This document shows, in pieces, positions 43,963 to 52,954 of a DNA stretch of 64,000 nucleotides. The DNA is from Pyramidobacter porci (GTDB taxonomy: Bacteria; Synergistota; Synergistia; Synergistales; Dethiosulfovibrionaceae). The DNA lies in contig NZ_VUNH01000008.1 of the NCBI RefSeq assembly GCF_009695745.1, positions 62,001-126,000 of the forward strand. The letters are read 5' to 3'. Numbering within the stretch: the stretch's first letter is position 1; each line of letters opens with the position of its first letter. The notes under the pieces are model-generated. The model ran no database searches and was not told the origin of the DNA. It worked only from the letters and a program-made list of their open reading frames with translations. The translations under genes and the position numbers were made by a program.

Positions 43963-43987
43963 GCTCGGACCGAAAGGGGATATGAGG

Positions 43988-45013
43988 ATGGCAGCTCCCG
44001 CGACGGTGGGAATCATCGCCAATCCGGCGTCCGGCAAGGACATTCGCCGTTTGGTCGCCTATGGCACGGTCTTCGACAATCAGGAGAAGGTAAACATCGT
44101 CCGCAGGGTTCTGCTCGCCCTCTCGGGTACAGGGGTCGAGCGCGTGCTCTACATGCCCGACTACTACGGCATTGTCGCCAAAGCGGTTGCGGGCATGCGC
44201 CGCAGTGACTCCCTGAATCTGGAAATCGCGCCGCTGGAAATGGAGCTGACAGCGACGCAGCTCGACTCCAGCAACGCAGCCGCCGCCCTTGCCGAGGCGG
44301 GGGCGGGGTGCATCGTGACACTGGGGGGCGACGGGACGAACCGCATGGTCGCCAAAAGCTGTGGGGATGTCCCCCTGCTCCCCATCTCTACGGGCACGAA
44401 CAACGTCTTTCCCTTTTTCTTGGAGGGGACGATCGCGGGGCTTGCCGCCGGAGCCGTTGCCCAAGGATACGCCGGCGCCGACGCCGTGCACCGTTCAAAA
44501 CGCCTCACCGTGTTTCGGAACGGCGTCCTCGCGGACATCGCCCTGATCGACGCGGTGGTTTTGGACAACCCGTTTGTCGCTTCCCGCGCCATGTGGGATG
44601 TGGAGGACATGCGGATGGCGGTTTTTACGCGCGGCGAGGCCCATAACATCGGTATCGCCTCTCTGCTGGGGACGTTGGCTCCCGTGACCGTCCACGATCC
44701 GTGGGGTGCCTTCATCGCCTTGGATCCCTCGAGGCGGGACCGCGTCGCCGCCATCGCTCCGGGATTGCTGCTTCCGGTCGGGACATCCGCCCCATGCCGC
44801 ATGGAACTTGGGGAAAGCGTGGAGATCGCACCTATTCCCTGTATCGTCGCCTTGGACGGCGAACGGGAGGTAGAGTTCCAAGAGGGAGATCGCGGGAAGA
44901 TCCGCTTGGATCGGGATGGTCCGAACGTGGTGGCCCCGGATCGGGCTCTCAGGAATGCTGTTGCCGACGGCTTCTTCAGTCGGCCGGAGGTGCTGGGGAT
45001 TCATCTGCAATGA
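43988..45013 (+). CDS. acoX: AcoX-type ATP-NAD-kinase-like protein
   Basis: 341 residues. N-terminal NAD-kinase-like fold: VGIIANPASGKDIRRLVAYG at residue 7 and the diagnostic TLGGDGTNRMVAKSC near 111 (GGDGT nucleotide motif), then PISTGTNNVFPF near 131. AcoX accompanies acetoin dehydrogenase genes in many bacteria; its biochemical role is not settled, and NAD(H)-related control has been suggested. AAAGGGGA lies seven bases before the ATG at 43988; an ATG at 43982 is too close to it. Between the E1 beta and E2 genes. Confidence 0.9.
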   Translation: MAAPATVGIIANPASGKDIRRLVAYGTVFDNQEKVNIVRRVLLALSGTGVERVLYMPDYYGIVAKAVAGMRRSDSLNLEIAPLEMELTATQLDSSNAAAALAEAGAGCIVTLGGDGTNRMVAKSCGDVPLLPISTGTNNVFPFFLEGTIAGLAAGAVAQGYAGADAVHRSKRLTVFRNGVLADIALIDAVVLDNPFVASRAMWDVEDMRMAVFTRGEAHNIGIASLLGTLAPVTVHDPWGAFIALDPSRRDRVAAIAPGLLLPVGTSAPCRMELGESVEIAPIPCIVALDGEREVEFQEGDRGKIRLDRDGPNVVAPDRALRNAVADGFFSRPEVLGIHLQ

Positions 45014-45032
45014 CAATTGCTGGAGGTCATCT

Positions 45033-46229
45033 ATGGCAACCGAGATCACAATGCCCAAATTAGGGCTCACCATGAAAGTCGGCAGGATAGGCAAATGGCT
45101 CAAAAAAGAAGGCGATCCCGTCAGGAAGGGGGAGGCGATCGCGGAAGTGTTGACGGACAAGATCGCGAACGTGCTCGAGGCCACGGCGGAAGGGGTGCTT
45201 CTGAGGATAACGGCCCCTGTCGGAACGCAACTTCCCGTGGGGGGACTGATGGGCTACATCGGAGCGGCCGGCGAGAGCGTTCCCGACGCGGCAGGCGCAG
45301 CGCCGGCCCTTGAGGCGGCACAGCCAGCCGCGGCTGCGGCCGTATCGAAATCGGCGCCCGGCGCCGGCGGAAAAAAGCCGAGAGCGACTCCCGTGGCTCG
45401 CAAGCTGGCCGAACAGCACGGCCTCGATCTGTCGCGCCTCGCAGGGACGGGGCCGAACGGCAGTATCGTGCGCGAGGACGTGGAAAGGGCCCTGGCGCAG
45501 GGGCTTCCCCAGGAAACTTCGCCGGCGCCAGGCGAGCCTGACGCCTTCGAGATCATGCCCTATGCCGGAATACGCCAGGTCATCGGGGAGAACATGCTGA
45601 GGAGCTGGCTGGAGATCCCGAAGGTCGACCATCATGCCAGCGTCAACATGACGGAACTGCTGGCCGCACGGCGGGCTATCAACGAAAACCTGCCGGAGAG
45701 CGAAAAAGTCACCGTGACGGATCTTCTCGTCATGCTCACCGCCCGTGCTCTGGAGACGAAGCGAATTTTCAACGCCCTCATGGAGCCGGACGGGATCAAA
45801 ATCTATCGCAACGTCCACATGGGAATCGCCATCGCGCTGGAAAACGGCCTCGTGGTACCCGTCGTGCGCGACGCCAACAAAAAACGGCTCCGCGAGATCA
45901 GCGCGGAGATCAAGGACCTGGCGGCGCGCGCACGGGAAAATCGCCTGACGGAGACAGATTTTACCGGCGCAACCTTTACCCTGACGAATCTGGGCGGCTA
46001 CCGCTCGACGGAGCACTTCACCCCGATCATCAACCCGCCTCAGGCGGCCATTCTCGGCGTCGGCCGCACCAAAGACGTGCCGGTCGCGGTGGACGGAGAG
46101 GTTCGCATCCGTCCGATGATGGCGCTGTCGCTGTCTCACGACCACAGGATCGTGGACGGCGCTCCGGCAGCCGAGTTTCTGGGCATCCTGATGCGGATGA
46201 TCGAAATGCCCTCCAGAGCGCTGTATTAG
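45033..46229 (+). CDS. acoC: Dihydrolipoamide acyltransferase (E2) of the acetoin-type complex
   Basis: 398 residues in three parts. Lipoyl domain (about 1-78) with the lipoylated lysine in VLTDKIANVLEA (Lys43); an Ala/Pro linker; a peripheral subunit-binding domain (about 118-155, ATPVARKLAEQHGLDLSRLA, GTGPNGSIVREDV); and a C-terminal acyltransferase domain (about 175-398) ending with the catalytic HDHRIVDGAPAAEFL near 368. GGAGG precedes the ATG at 45033, 20 bases after the acoX stop codon. Needs LplA for lipoylation and the E3 encoded at 37814 for turnover. Confidence 0.93.
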   Translation: MATEITMPKLGLTMKVGRIGKWLKKEGDPVRKGEAIAEVLTDKIANVLEATAEGVLLRITAPVGTQLPVGGLMGYIGAAGESVPDAAGAAPALEAAQPAAAAAVSKSAPGAGGKKPRATPVARKLAEQHGLDLSRLAGTGPNGSIVREDVERALAQGLPQETSPAPGEPDAFEIMPYAGIRQVIGENMLRSWLEIPKVDHHASVNMTELLAARRAINENLPESEKVTVTDLLVMLTARALETKRIFNALMEPDGIKIYRNVHMGIAIALENGLVVPVVRDANKKRLREISAEIKDLAARARENRLTETDFTGATFTLTNLGGYRSTEHFTPIINPPQAAILGVGRTKDVPVAVDGEVRIRPMMALSLSHDHRIVDGAPAAEFLGILMRMIEMPSRALY

Positions 46230-46372
46230 AGCGCGTTTCCGCCGCTTCGAGAGTGACGCGGGCGCGCTCCCACCAGCGCAAGACCGATAGCGAGTCTCAA
46301 TCGAAACACCTCATAACGGAACGCGACGTTGCTGCCGCACCCTCAATCCCCGAAAACAGGAGGAAACGAACA

Positions 46373-47464
46373 ATGCTGAAACTGATGAGAGCCCCGCACA
46401 AATACGTTCAGGGAGAAAACGCGCTGAACGAATTCTACGACATCGTCAAGGACATGGGCACGTCGTTCCTGTTCATCTGCTCGAAAAGCGGCGAAAAGGC
46501 GTGCCGCCCCAAGATCGAGAAGAGCTGCGCCGGCAAGGACGTGACGCTGCGTTTCGAAGTGTTCGGCGGCGTCAGCTCCGTGGGCGAGATCGAGAAGATG
46601 CGCAAGATCATCCGCGACGAGAACATCGACGTGGTCGCCGGCATAGGCGGCGGCAGCGCCATCGACACGGCCAAGCCGGCAGCTTATTACGAGGGGCGCA
46701 AAGTCATCTCCATCCCCACCGTCTGCGCGACCGACGCTCCCTGCACCGGGCTGTCCGTGCTGTACGAAAACGACCACACGTTCAAGGAATACATCTTCTA
46801 CCCCAACAATCCCGACGCCGTCATCGTCGATTCCTCGATCATCTGCCAAGCTCCCGTGCGCTTCCTCGTCTCCGGCATGGGCGACGCGCTGGGAACCTAC
46901 TTCGAGGCCCGCATGTGCGAGAAGGCCAAGGCCCCCTCGCTGGAAAACGGCGGCATCACCCGTTCGGCCATGGCCCTGTGCCGGCTCTGCTACGAGACGC
47001 TGCTCGCTCACGGCGAACGCGCCAAAGCCGCCGTCGAGCTGAAACTCCTCACCCCCGACGTCGAGGCCATCATCGAGGCCAACACCTACCTCTCCGGCGT
47101 CGGCGCCGACAACGGCGGTCTGGCCACAGCCCACTCCGTTTACAACGGATTCACCGCCCTCAAGGAGCTGACGGCCATGCACGGCGAAGCCGTCGCCTTC
47201 GGCACGCTCGTGCAGCTGATCCTCGAAGGCGCGGGACGCGACGAGTTTCTCACCGTCATGGATTTCTGCCAAAAAGTCGGCCTGCCCATCACGCTGGCGG
47301 AAATGGGCGTCGCCGATCCCGAGCGGGTCATGCTCGCCGCCGAAAAAGCCTGCATTGCCGGCGAATCCATCCACAACATGATCGGCGACGTCACCCCGGC
47401 ACAGCTGTTCGACGCCATTCTCGCCGCCGACAAACTCGGCAGCGAATTCGCCGGCAAAAAATAG
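46373..47464 (+). CDS. gldA: Second glycerol dehydrogenase-type (GldA) oxidoreductase
   Basis: 363 residues, homologous over its whole length to the gene at 35718 but clearly diverged. GIGGGSAIDTAKPAAYYEG near 89, PTVCATDAPCTGLSVLYEND near 118 (core CATDAPCTGLS), SGMGDALGTYFEARMCEKA near 163, ATAHSVYNGFTALKE near 250 and AMHGEAVAFGTLVQL near 267 supply NAD and metal-binding residues. AGGAGG precedes the ATG at 46373. It follows the E2 gene after 143 bases in which I see no clear terminator, so it may be the last gene of the aco-type operon. Diol or glycerol oxidation is likely; exact substrate unknown. Confidence 0.9.
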   Translation: MLKLMRAPHKYVQGENALNEFYDIVKDMGTSFLFICSKSGEKACRPKIEKSCAGKDVTLRFEVFGGVSSVGEIEKMRKIIRDENIDVVAGIGGGSAIDTAKPAAYYEGRKVISIPTVCATDAPCTGLSVLYENDHTFKEYIFYPNNPDAVIVDSSIICQAPVRFLVSGMGDALGTYFEARMCEKAKAPSLENGGITRSAMALCRLCYETLLAHGERAKAAVELKLLTPDVEAIIEANTYLSGVGADNGGLATAHSVYNGFTALKELTAMHGEAVAFGTLVQLILEGAGRDEFLTVMDFCQKVGLPITLAEMGVADPERVMLAAEKACIAGESIHNMIGDVTPAQLFDAILAADKLGSEFAGKK

Positions 47465-47535
47465 AGCCGCTCCGCTGCCAAAAGGGGCTCATCTCGTCGT
47501 TTCAGCGCGCAAGGAAACAGGCGAATAATGCAAAG

Positions 47536-47571
47536 AAATCCCTGACGGTTACTGAAACGTCAGGGATTTTT
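47536..47571 (+). terminator. Terminator of the aco/gldA transcript
   Basis: AAATCCCTGACG (47536-47547) pairs with CGTCAGGGATTT (47558-47569) and is followed by a T-run. It precedes the third parS site. Confidence 0.85.
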
Positions 47572-47580
47572 CATAGGCAG

Positions 47581-47596
47581 TGTTCCACGTGGAACA
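47581..47596. promoter_or_regulatory. parS centromere site (ParB binding)
   Basis: TGTTCCACGTGGAACA, identical to the site at 34491. It sits in a 334-base non-coding gap just behind a terminator. Confidence 0.88.
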
Positions 47597-47639
47597 TCGC
47601 GGTCGGCACGTCTCTCTCGCTGCGGCTCCCGAGAATATC

Positions 47640-47799
47640 ATACTATTTCTCAATAGAAAGCACTCATATAGTTTGCAGGGCGCTGCGGAGGAGTTCAGTC
47701 GCTCAAGACTACCCCGACCGCTGCGCGGTCTGCGCAACTCGCTTCGTGAATCTCCCCCGCAGCGCCTCTGTGTTCGGTATTTTGATTGAGAAATAGTAT
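47640..47799. repeat. 160-bp element with 15-bp terminal inverted repeats
   Basis: ATACTATTTCTCAAT at 47640-47654 and its exact complement ATTGAGAAATAGTAT at 47785-47799 bound a 160-base segment without coding capacity. Inside, GGCGCTGCGGAGGAG and the complement of its right half also pair imperfectly, so the whole unit can fold into a long hairpin. It resembles a miniature inverted-repeat element. Its right end touches the stop codon of the next gene. A degenerate half-copy lies at 25458. Confidence 0.6.
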
Positions 47800-48311
47800 C
47801 AGAACTCCGTCAGCATCAGCGAACCGTCCTCGCCGCTCACGTTGACGGCGAAGTTCCGCGTCGCGCCGTCTTCGCCGACGTAAGAGACGCCGTTGTTGGG
47901 CAGGTCGCCGAAAAACGTTGTCACGACCGCCAGAGGATGTTCCGGCGTGAGCTGGTCGAGCCGATACAATTCCTTGACCGCGAACGAGACTTTTCCGTTT
48001 TCGTCCACGCTTTCAAACGCCAACGCCAGCACCTTGAAGTCTTTTACGGCGCGATCGGTCGAAAAGAGGATTTTTGCCTGCGGTTCCGAACTGCTGGCGA
48101 CGAACTCGCCGCAGACGGGGATTCCGGCCGGGGCGTCTTTCGCCCACTGCGCGCGCACGCGCGATTCGACGCGGTTCGCGGCCGGTGCGTTTTCTTTCGC
48201 CGGCTTGTACCCTGAAAACGGGGTCAGCTCCCGTGAAGCTGCGTTTGCCGTCGCGGCCAGCATAGCGCAGAGCGCCGACACTCCCAAAAACGATAACAAC
48301 GTGCGCTTCAT
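47799..48311 (-). CDS. Secreted protein of unknown function
   Basis: 170 residues with a Sec signal peptide (MKRTLLSFLGVSALCAMLAA, cleaved after ANA near residue 25). The mature part of about 145 residues is mainly polar with a beta-rich look (QAKILFSTDRAVKDFKVLAL, FGDLPNNGVSYVGEDGATRN) and I recognise no family. GAGGGGAAAAAC precedes the ATG at 48311. Its last codons overlap by one base the end of the inverted-repeat element, so that element may have supplied or replaced the original 3' end. Stands alone, transcribed away from the MFS gene's 3' end on the same strand. Confidence 0.65.
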   Translation of the reverse strand: MKRTLLSFLGVSALCAMLAATANAASRELTPFSGYKPAKENAPAANRVESRVRAQWAKDAPAGIPVCGEFVASSSEPQAKILFSTDRAVKDFKVLALAFESVDENGKVSFAVKELYRLDQLTPEHPLAVVTTFFGDLPNNGVSYVGEDGATRNFAVNVSGEDGSLMLTEF

Positions 48312-48431
48312 GTTTTTCCCCTCTGCCTTTCTCGAATGTCTTTCTCGCCGCAAAATTCCGCCGGCTGAGTTCAAGCACATTATAGCACGGCGTCCGCGTT
48401 CTCCGGGGATTGCCGGCCGGTTCCGACGCGT

Positions 48432-49670
48432 TTACGCGGCGGCTTTTCCTTCGCCGCCCCGCTCCGGCCGCGCCGTACGCCAAAAAAGCGCGGCCGCGCC
48501 CAGTTCGGCCGACATGGAGAAGATCGCCATCCCCGCCGGGGAACGGTCGTACAGACAGCCCATCAGCCAGCCGCCCGCGAACAGGCAGACACCGAACGCC
48601 GCCTGGAACGAACCGTAGCCCGAGCTGCGGCACTCCTTGGGAACCAGCGTCGCCACCGCCGCCTTGAGGATCGATTCCTGCGCCCCCATGCCGGCGCCCC
48701 ACAGCGCCGCGCCGGCGTACAGCGCCCCGCCGCCCGGCAGCAGGAAGATCAGCGCGCTGAAAGGCGCCGTCAGCAACGCCGACAGCGCCAGCGCCTTCAT
48801 GCCCCAGCGATCGTAAAGCCAGCCGAAAGCGAGCGCCGCCGCCGCGTCGACGCCCATCGCCGCGGCGTAAAGCAGCGGCAGAGCGCCCGGCGGCATCAAG
48901 CCGCGCCGCGAGACGTGCATGGAAATCATCGCAAAATCCATGAAGCCCAGCGCGAACAGGCTGATCCCGGAGATATAGATCGTGAATTTTTTTCCGGGGG
49001 CGAAACGTCCGGCCGCGCCCCTCTTCGTATCCGGCTCGAAATTCTCCGGCCGCGGAAAGAGCCGGCGCGCCGCCAGCAGCAGCCCCAGCGTGACCAAGGC
49101 CGGCGCGGCCAGCAGCGCGAAACAGCGGCGGTAATCAGCCAAGCTGTCGCCGGAACCTTTGAAGTACATCACGGCAAACAGCGCCGCGGGCCCCAAAAAC
49201 GCCCCCAGCTGGTCGAGAAATTCCTGCAGCGCGAAGCTCCTCCCCACGCCGTTCTGCGCGGCGGCAAAGGACAGCAGCGTGTCCTTGGCGGGCTTTTTGA
49301 CGGCTTTGCCGGCGCGTTCCGCGACGATCAGCGCCGCCGCCCAGAGCCAGCCGTTTTCGGGAACCAGCGCCAGCGCCGGAACGGCGAGAAGGTCCACGGC
49401 GTAGCCGACGATCGTCAGCAGCCAATACCTCTTCGTGCGGTCGGCCAGACGCCCCGTCGCGCAGCGCAGCGAATAGCCGATCAGCTCGCCGAAACCGGAA
49501 ACGAACCCCACGGCCGCCGCCGACGCTCCCGTCAAGCTCAGATAAGCGCCGAGAATGCTCTTGCCGCCCTCGTGCGTCATGTCCGAAAAGAGGCTGACGA
49601 CGCCCATCAGCACGATGAACGACAGCGCGGCGCGCTTCAGATCCTTGTTTTCATTGACTCGTTCATTCAC
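48432..49670 (-). CDS. Major facilitator superfamily permease
   Basis: 412 residues with about 12 hydrophobic segments in two six-helix halves. The loop between helices 2 and 3 reads GRLADRTKRYWLL, the MFS motif A region (G-x-L-a-D-r-x-g-r-k), and the matching place in the second half is GWLYDRWGMKAL. No drug or sugar marker allows a substrate call. The reading frame opens with GTG at 49670 and a weak ribosome site; translation could begin a few codons later. Same strand as the methyltransferase-like gene 51 bases upstream. Confidence 0.87.
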   Translation of the reverse strand: MNERVNENKDLKRAALSFIVLMGVVSLFSDMTHEGGKSILGAYLSLTGASAAAVGFVSGFGELIGYSLRCATGRLADRTKRYWLLTIVGYAVDLLAVPALALVPENGWLWAAALIVAERAGKAVKKPAKDTLLSFAAAQNGVGRSFALQEFLDQLGAFLGPAALFAVMYFKGSGDSLADYRRCFALLAAPALVTLGLLLAARRLFPRPENFEPDTKRGAAGRFAPGKKFTIYISGISLFALGFMDFAMISMHVSRRGLMPPGALPLLYAAAMGVDAAAALAFGWLYDRWGMKALALSALLTAPFSALIFLLPGGGALYAGAALWGAGMGAQESILKAAVATLVPKECRSSGYGSFQAAFGVCLFAGGWLMGCLYDRSPAGMAIFSMSAELGAAALFWRTARPERGGEGKAAA

Positions 49671-49721
49671 GAAGACTCACGGCTTTCGAGAAAATTTTTT
49701 TTAAGCGCTCACGCCCGTATT

Positions 49722-50327
49722 TTAATAGATCCAGAACAGTTTGGGGAGAGCCCCCGCCTCGCCCAGCACCTCAAGCAGCTCCAGCAGCCCGGCGAGCCAG
49801 ACGAACCACACCGCGTCGAAGACTTCGCGCCGGAACACGCGCGGCGTCACGACATATTCCCGCGGCTCTGCAAAGAGCGAAAGACGGGGGATAAAGCGCG
49901 GCACGGCCGCCATGTAGCGCCGGTAATCGTCGCCGAAGCGCTCCAGCAAGTCCCTTTCTTCGGACAGGATCACGCCCGGATACGTCAGCGCGAAGGCCGC
50001 GGCAACGCCCAGCGCCAGCGTCGCCGATTCAGTGCAGCAGCCCACGCCGACGGCGCCGAGAAAGCTGAAAAAGTACAGCGGATTGCGGCAGAGCGAATAA
50101 GGCCCTTTGTCGATCAAGCGGTCCGCCTTGTAACCGGCGATATACTGCGCGCACCAGATCCGTCCCACCGCCCCAAGCCCGGCCAAAAGACAGCCCGCGG
50201 CGAACATCGCCTCGGCCGCCGCCGGAAACGAAAGTTCCAGTTTTTTCCCCGAAAAGGCGCACAGTCCCGCGAAAAAAACGCCGGCCAGCTGCGACAGCCT
50301 GGTCCGATAACGAACGAAGAATTCCAC
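49722..50327 (-). CDS. Isoprenylcysteine carboxyl methyltransferase-like membrane protein
   Basis: About 201 residues with four or five membrane segments. The ICMT/PEMT-type cofactor region reads DKGPYSLCRNPLYFFSFLGA near residue 75 (family: G-P-Y-x-x-x-R-H-P-x-Y, here R-N-P-x-Y), followed by EERDLLERFGDDYRRYMAAVPRFIP near 125 (core SEERDLLERFGDDY), the typical acidic C-terminal motif. Such proteins methylate small thiols or lipids in the membrane. No ATG: GTG at 50327 has AAAGGGG at the right spacing, while GTG at 50336 abuts that sequence. Substrate unknown. Confidence 0.8.
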   Translation of the reverse strand: MEFFVRYRTRLSQLAGVFFAGLCAFSGKKLELSFPAAAEAMFAAGCLLAGLGAVGRIWCAQYIAGYKADRLIDKGPYSLCRNPLYFFSFLGAVGVGCCTESATLALGVAAAFALTYPGVILSEERDLLERFGDDYRRYMAAVPRFIPRLSLFAEPREYVVTPRVFRREVFDAVWFVWLAGLLELLEVLGEAGALPKLFWIY

Positions 50328-50336
50328 GAACGCCAC

Positions 50337-50745
50337 CCCTTTGTCCCATTCAGTTCGCCGTCCACCTGACGGCGCGCTGTGCCGCGGCCCTTTTCAACAG
50401 ACCGAAACGGTACAAACAGCTCGCGCCCTGATACCACGTCACCTGCGCCAGATCAAGCGGCGCGGCGGAGACGGAGCGCCGCGTAAACAAAGAACCGAAA
50501 ACGAAGGCAGCGAAGTCTTTTGTACGTCACGTTTCTCTCTTCCGAAGCGACACCGTCATGATTTTTCGGGAAAGCCCCCGGCCTTCCTTTCAGGCAGAGA
50601 TTGTACGCCCGAGACCTAACGCTTCTCTTAGCGAATTCTAAACAATTCCTAAACTCTGTCTCGCGCAGCCGCGTAAAAAGATCCCTTCCGTTTTCTTCGG
50701 CGCGCGCCGGAGGCAAACAGAAGGGATTTTTTTCGGAGCTTCAGC
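50337..50745. other. Intergenic region with terminator of the two-component genes
   Basis: I see no gene in this 409-base gap. At 50678-50733 an imperfect hairpin (ATCCCTTC...GAAGGGAT around a GGCGCGCGCC core) with A/T-rich flanks is the likely terminator of the response-regulator transcript. The rest would carry the promoter of the methyltransferase-like gene. Confidence 0.55.
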
Positions 50746-51441
50746 CTAGCCGGCCGTAAAGCGATAGCCGGCGCCCCAGACCGTTTCGATATATTCGGGA
50801 CGGGAAGGATCCTTTTCGATCTTGTCGCGAATGCGGTTGACGTGCACGGTGACGGTGGCCGCGTCGCCAAGGGGATCTTCGCCCCAAACGCGCTCGAACA
50901 GCGTCTCGCGGGAAAAGACGATATCGGGGTTGGAGGCGAGGAACAGAAGCAGTTCGTATTCCCGCCGCGCCAGCGCCACTTCGCGCCCGCCGACGAACAC
51001 GCGGCGGGACAAGGGCAGAATTTTCAACTCTTTCAGCTCTATGGGGCGTTCCGCGCCGGCCGAGGCTCCGTTTGAAAGCCGTTCGTGGATTTGGATATGG
51101 GCCCGGCAGCGCGCCACCAGTTCCGACGGGCTGAAGGGCTTGACCACGTAATCGTCGGCGCCGAGTCCGAGCCCGCGGATCTTGTCCACGTCGTCCTTGC
51201 GGGCGGTGACCATGACGACGGGCACGTTTTTGCTCCGCCGCACCTCGCGGCAGATTTCGAAGCCGCCAATTCCCGGCAGCATCACGTCGAGCAGCAGCAG
51301 CGCGTATTCCTCCGTCCGCGCCAGACGCAGCCCCTCGCGGCCGTCGAAAGCGATCTCCACCGCGAAGCCGTTGGCTTCCAGATAGTCGCGCTCCAGTTCC
51401 GCGATCAGGCGATCGTCCTCCACAATCAGGATTTTCCGCAT
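50746..51441 (-). CDS. OmpR/PhoB-family response regulator
   Basis: 231 residues. Receiver domain (1-120): ILIVEDDRLIAELERDYL, phosphoacceptor Asp in ALLLLDVMLPGIGGFE near 52, VTARKDDVDKIRGLGLGADD and YVVKPFSPSELVARC. C-terminal winged-helix domain (about 135-230): RREYELLLFLASNPDIVFSR, VWGEDPLGDAATVTVHVNRI and IETVWGAGYRF. Activated by the sensor kinase encoded one base upstream. Target genes cannot be read from the sequence. Confidence 0.95.
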   Translation of the reverse strand: MRKILIVEDDRLIAELERDYLEANGFAVEIAFDGREGLRLARTEEYALLLLDVMLPGIGGFEICREVRRSKNVPVVMVTARKDDVDKIRGLGLGADDYVVKPFSPSELVARCRAHIQIHERLSNGASAGAERPIELKELKILPLSRRVFVGGREVALARREYELLLFLASNPDIVFSRETLFERVWGEDPLGDAATVTVHVNRIRDKIEKDPSRPEYIETVWGAGYRFTAG

Positions 51442-51442
51442 G

Positions 51443-52954
51443 CTATCCCGCTCCTTTCGCCGGCGCGGCTTCGGGAATTCTGATCTCGACGGTCAGTCCG
51501 CCGTCGTTGCGCGCCGTGATCGTTCCCCCGTGCCCTTCCACGACTTGCCGGGCAATCGCCAACCCCAAGCCGCTGCCGCTTTCGGGATGGGCGCGCGACT
51601 TGTCGCCGCAGTAAAAACTCTCGAAAATGTGCGGCAGATCGTCCGCGGCGACGCCGGGACCGTCGTCGGCCACGGAAATCTTCGCCCAGCCGGCTTCCGC
51701 TTCGACGCGCACCGAGACCGAAACGCCGTCTTTTCCGGCGTGCTTGACGCTGTTGTCGAACAGGTTGGCGAACACGCGGCGCATCTCCTGAGCGTCGAGT
51801 TCCACCTCAAGGGACGGAGCGCGGTTCTCGTAGTTCAGCCGCAGCCGGCCGCCGGACGCGGCGCGGCAGTGACGGATCAGTTCGTCGAGCCAGCCGTCGA
51901 GGCGGACGCGCTCGCGGCGGTAGCGGTAGCGTTTGTTTTCCAGCCGCGAAAAGAGCAGGAGCGAATCCGCCAGCGCCTCCACTTCCATGGTGCCGCTGCA
52001 GATGGCCTGGCAGTATTTTCTTTGTTTTTCGGGCGTGTCGGCGACGCCGTCCGTCAGTCCCTCGGCGTAACCGCGAATCGCCGTCAGCGGCGTGCGCAGG
52101 TCGTGGGAAATGCCCGAAAGCAGTTCGCGGCGGTAGTTCTCGTACCGCAGTTTTTCCGCCACGGACTCTTTGAGGCGGTCGCGCATCCGGTCGAATTCGC
52201 GGCAGACGTCGCCGAACTCGTCGTCTTTCGCATAATCCGGCCTGAAGTCAAGGTTTCCGCCGGCGATTTCGCGCGCGCCGAGTTTGAGGATGCGCAGCGG
52301 CTTGAGGATCGTGCGGCTGATGGCTCCGCTGAGAAGATAATTGGTGAGCGCCACCGTCAGTAGAATGAAAATCAAAAAGGCAGCCAGAAAAGCAACCACG
52401 TATTTCTGCACATAGGAATCGCCGCGAACGCCGCCGCGCCGCTTCGTCAGAAACACGGCAGTGATGCTGCCGCGTTCGCGCTCCGGTCCGAAGCCGTTTT
52501 TGACGATGGAACCGCCGGCGTCGGTCATGGTCAGACTTTCGACGCTGTCCAACGACGAGCCGAAATTCCTGTCGATATACGCCCGGTCTTCGCTCAGAAA
52601 ATTGCTGTAAACGACTTTCCGGCTGATCGCAATCTCGAAGTGGTAGCCCATGTCTCGCAGCGTTTCCTCGAGCATTCTCATCTTCGGCGACGCTTGCTCG
52701 CTCATGACCATGCCGTGATCCTCGTACCAGTCGTACTTCTCCCATTCCTCCGGAGACGAGAGCACATCCTTGCAGGCGTAAATGACATTCTGCGCGGAGT
52801 AAACGCCGTTTTCGGCCTCGTACATTTCCAGCACGGGGGCTACGTAGCTGTGACCGTACGTGCTCAGGGCGGCGGCCGCGAACGCCGCCGCGAGAAGCAC
52901 GGGCACCGCGATCATGAGAATATTCGAAAGGATCAGCTTCTTTTTGATTGTCAC
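51443..52954 (-). CDS. Membrane sensor histidine kinase
   Basis: 503 residues. Two transmembrane segments (about 9-30 and 177-198) enclose a periplasmic sensor domain of about 145 residues without recognised motif. A HAMP linker follows (ISRTILKPLRILKLGAREIA), then the dimerisation H-box LLSGISHDLRTPLTAIRGYA near 280 with the phosphorylated His, and ATPase motifs FANLFDNSVKHA (N box), VADDGPGVAADD (G1) and SGSGLGLAIARQVVEGHGG (G2). GTG start at 52954. Upstream partner of the OmpR-type regulator. Confidence 0.94.
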   Translation of the reverse strand: MTIKKKLILSNILMIAVPVLLAAAFAAAALSTYGHSYVAPVLEMYEAENGVYSAQNVIYACKDVLSSPEEWEKYDWYEDHGMVMSEQASPKMRMLEETLRDMGYHFEIAISRKVVYSNFLSEDRAYIDRNFGSSLDSVESLTMTDAGGSIVKNGFGPERERGSITAVFLTKRRGGVRGDSYVQKYVVAFLAAFLIFILLTVALTNYLLSGAISRTILKPLRILKLGAREIAGGNLDFRPDYAKDDEFGDVCREFDRMRDRLKESVAEKLRYENYRRELLSGISHDLRTPLTAIRGYAEGLTDGVADTPEKQRKYCQAICSGTMEVEALADSLLLFSRLENKRYRYRRERVRLDGWLDELIRHCRAASGGRLRLNYENRAPSLEVELDAQEMRRVFANLFDNSVKHAGKDGVSVSVRVEAEAGWAKISVADDGPGVAADDLPHIFESFYCGDKSRAHPESGSGLGLAIARQVVEGHGGTITARNDGGLTVEIRIPEAAPAKGAG

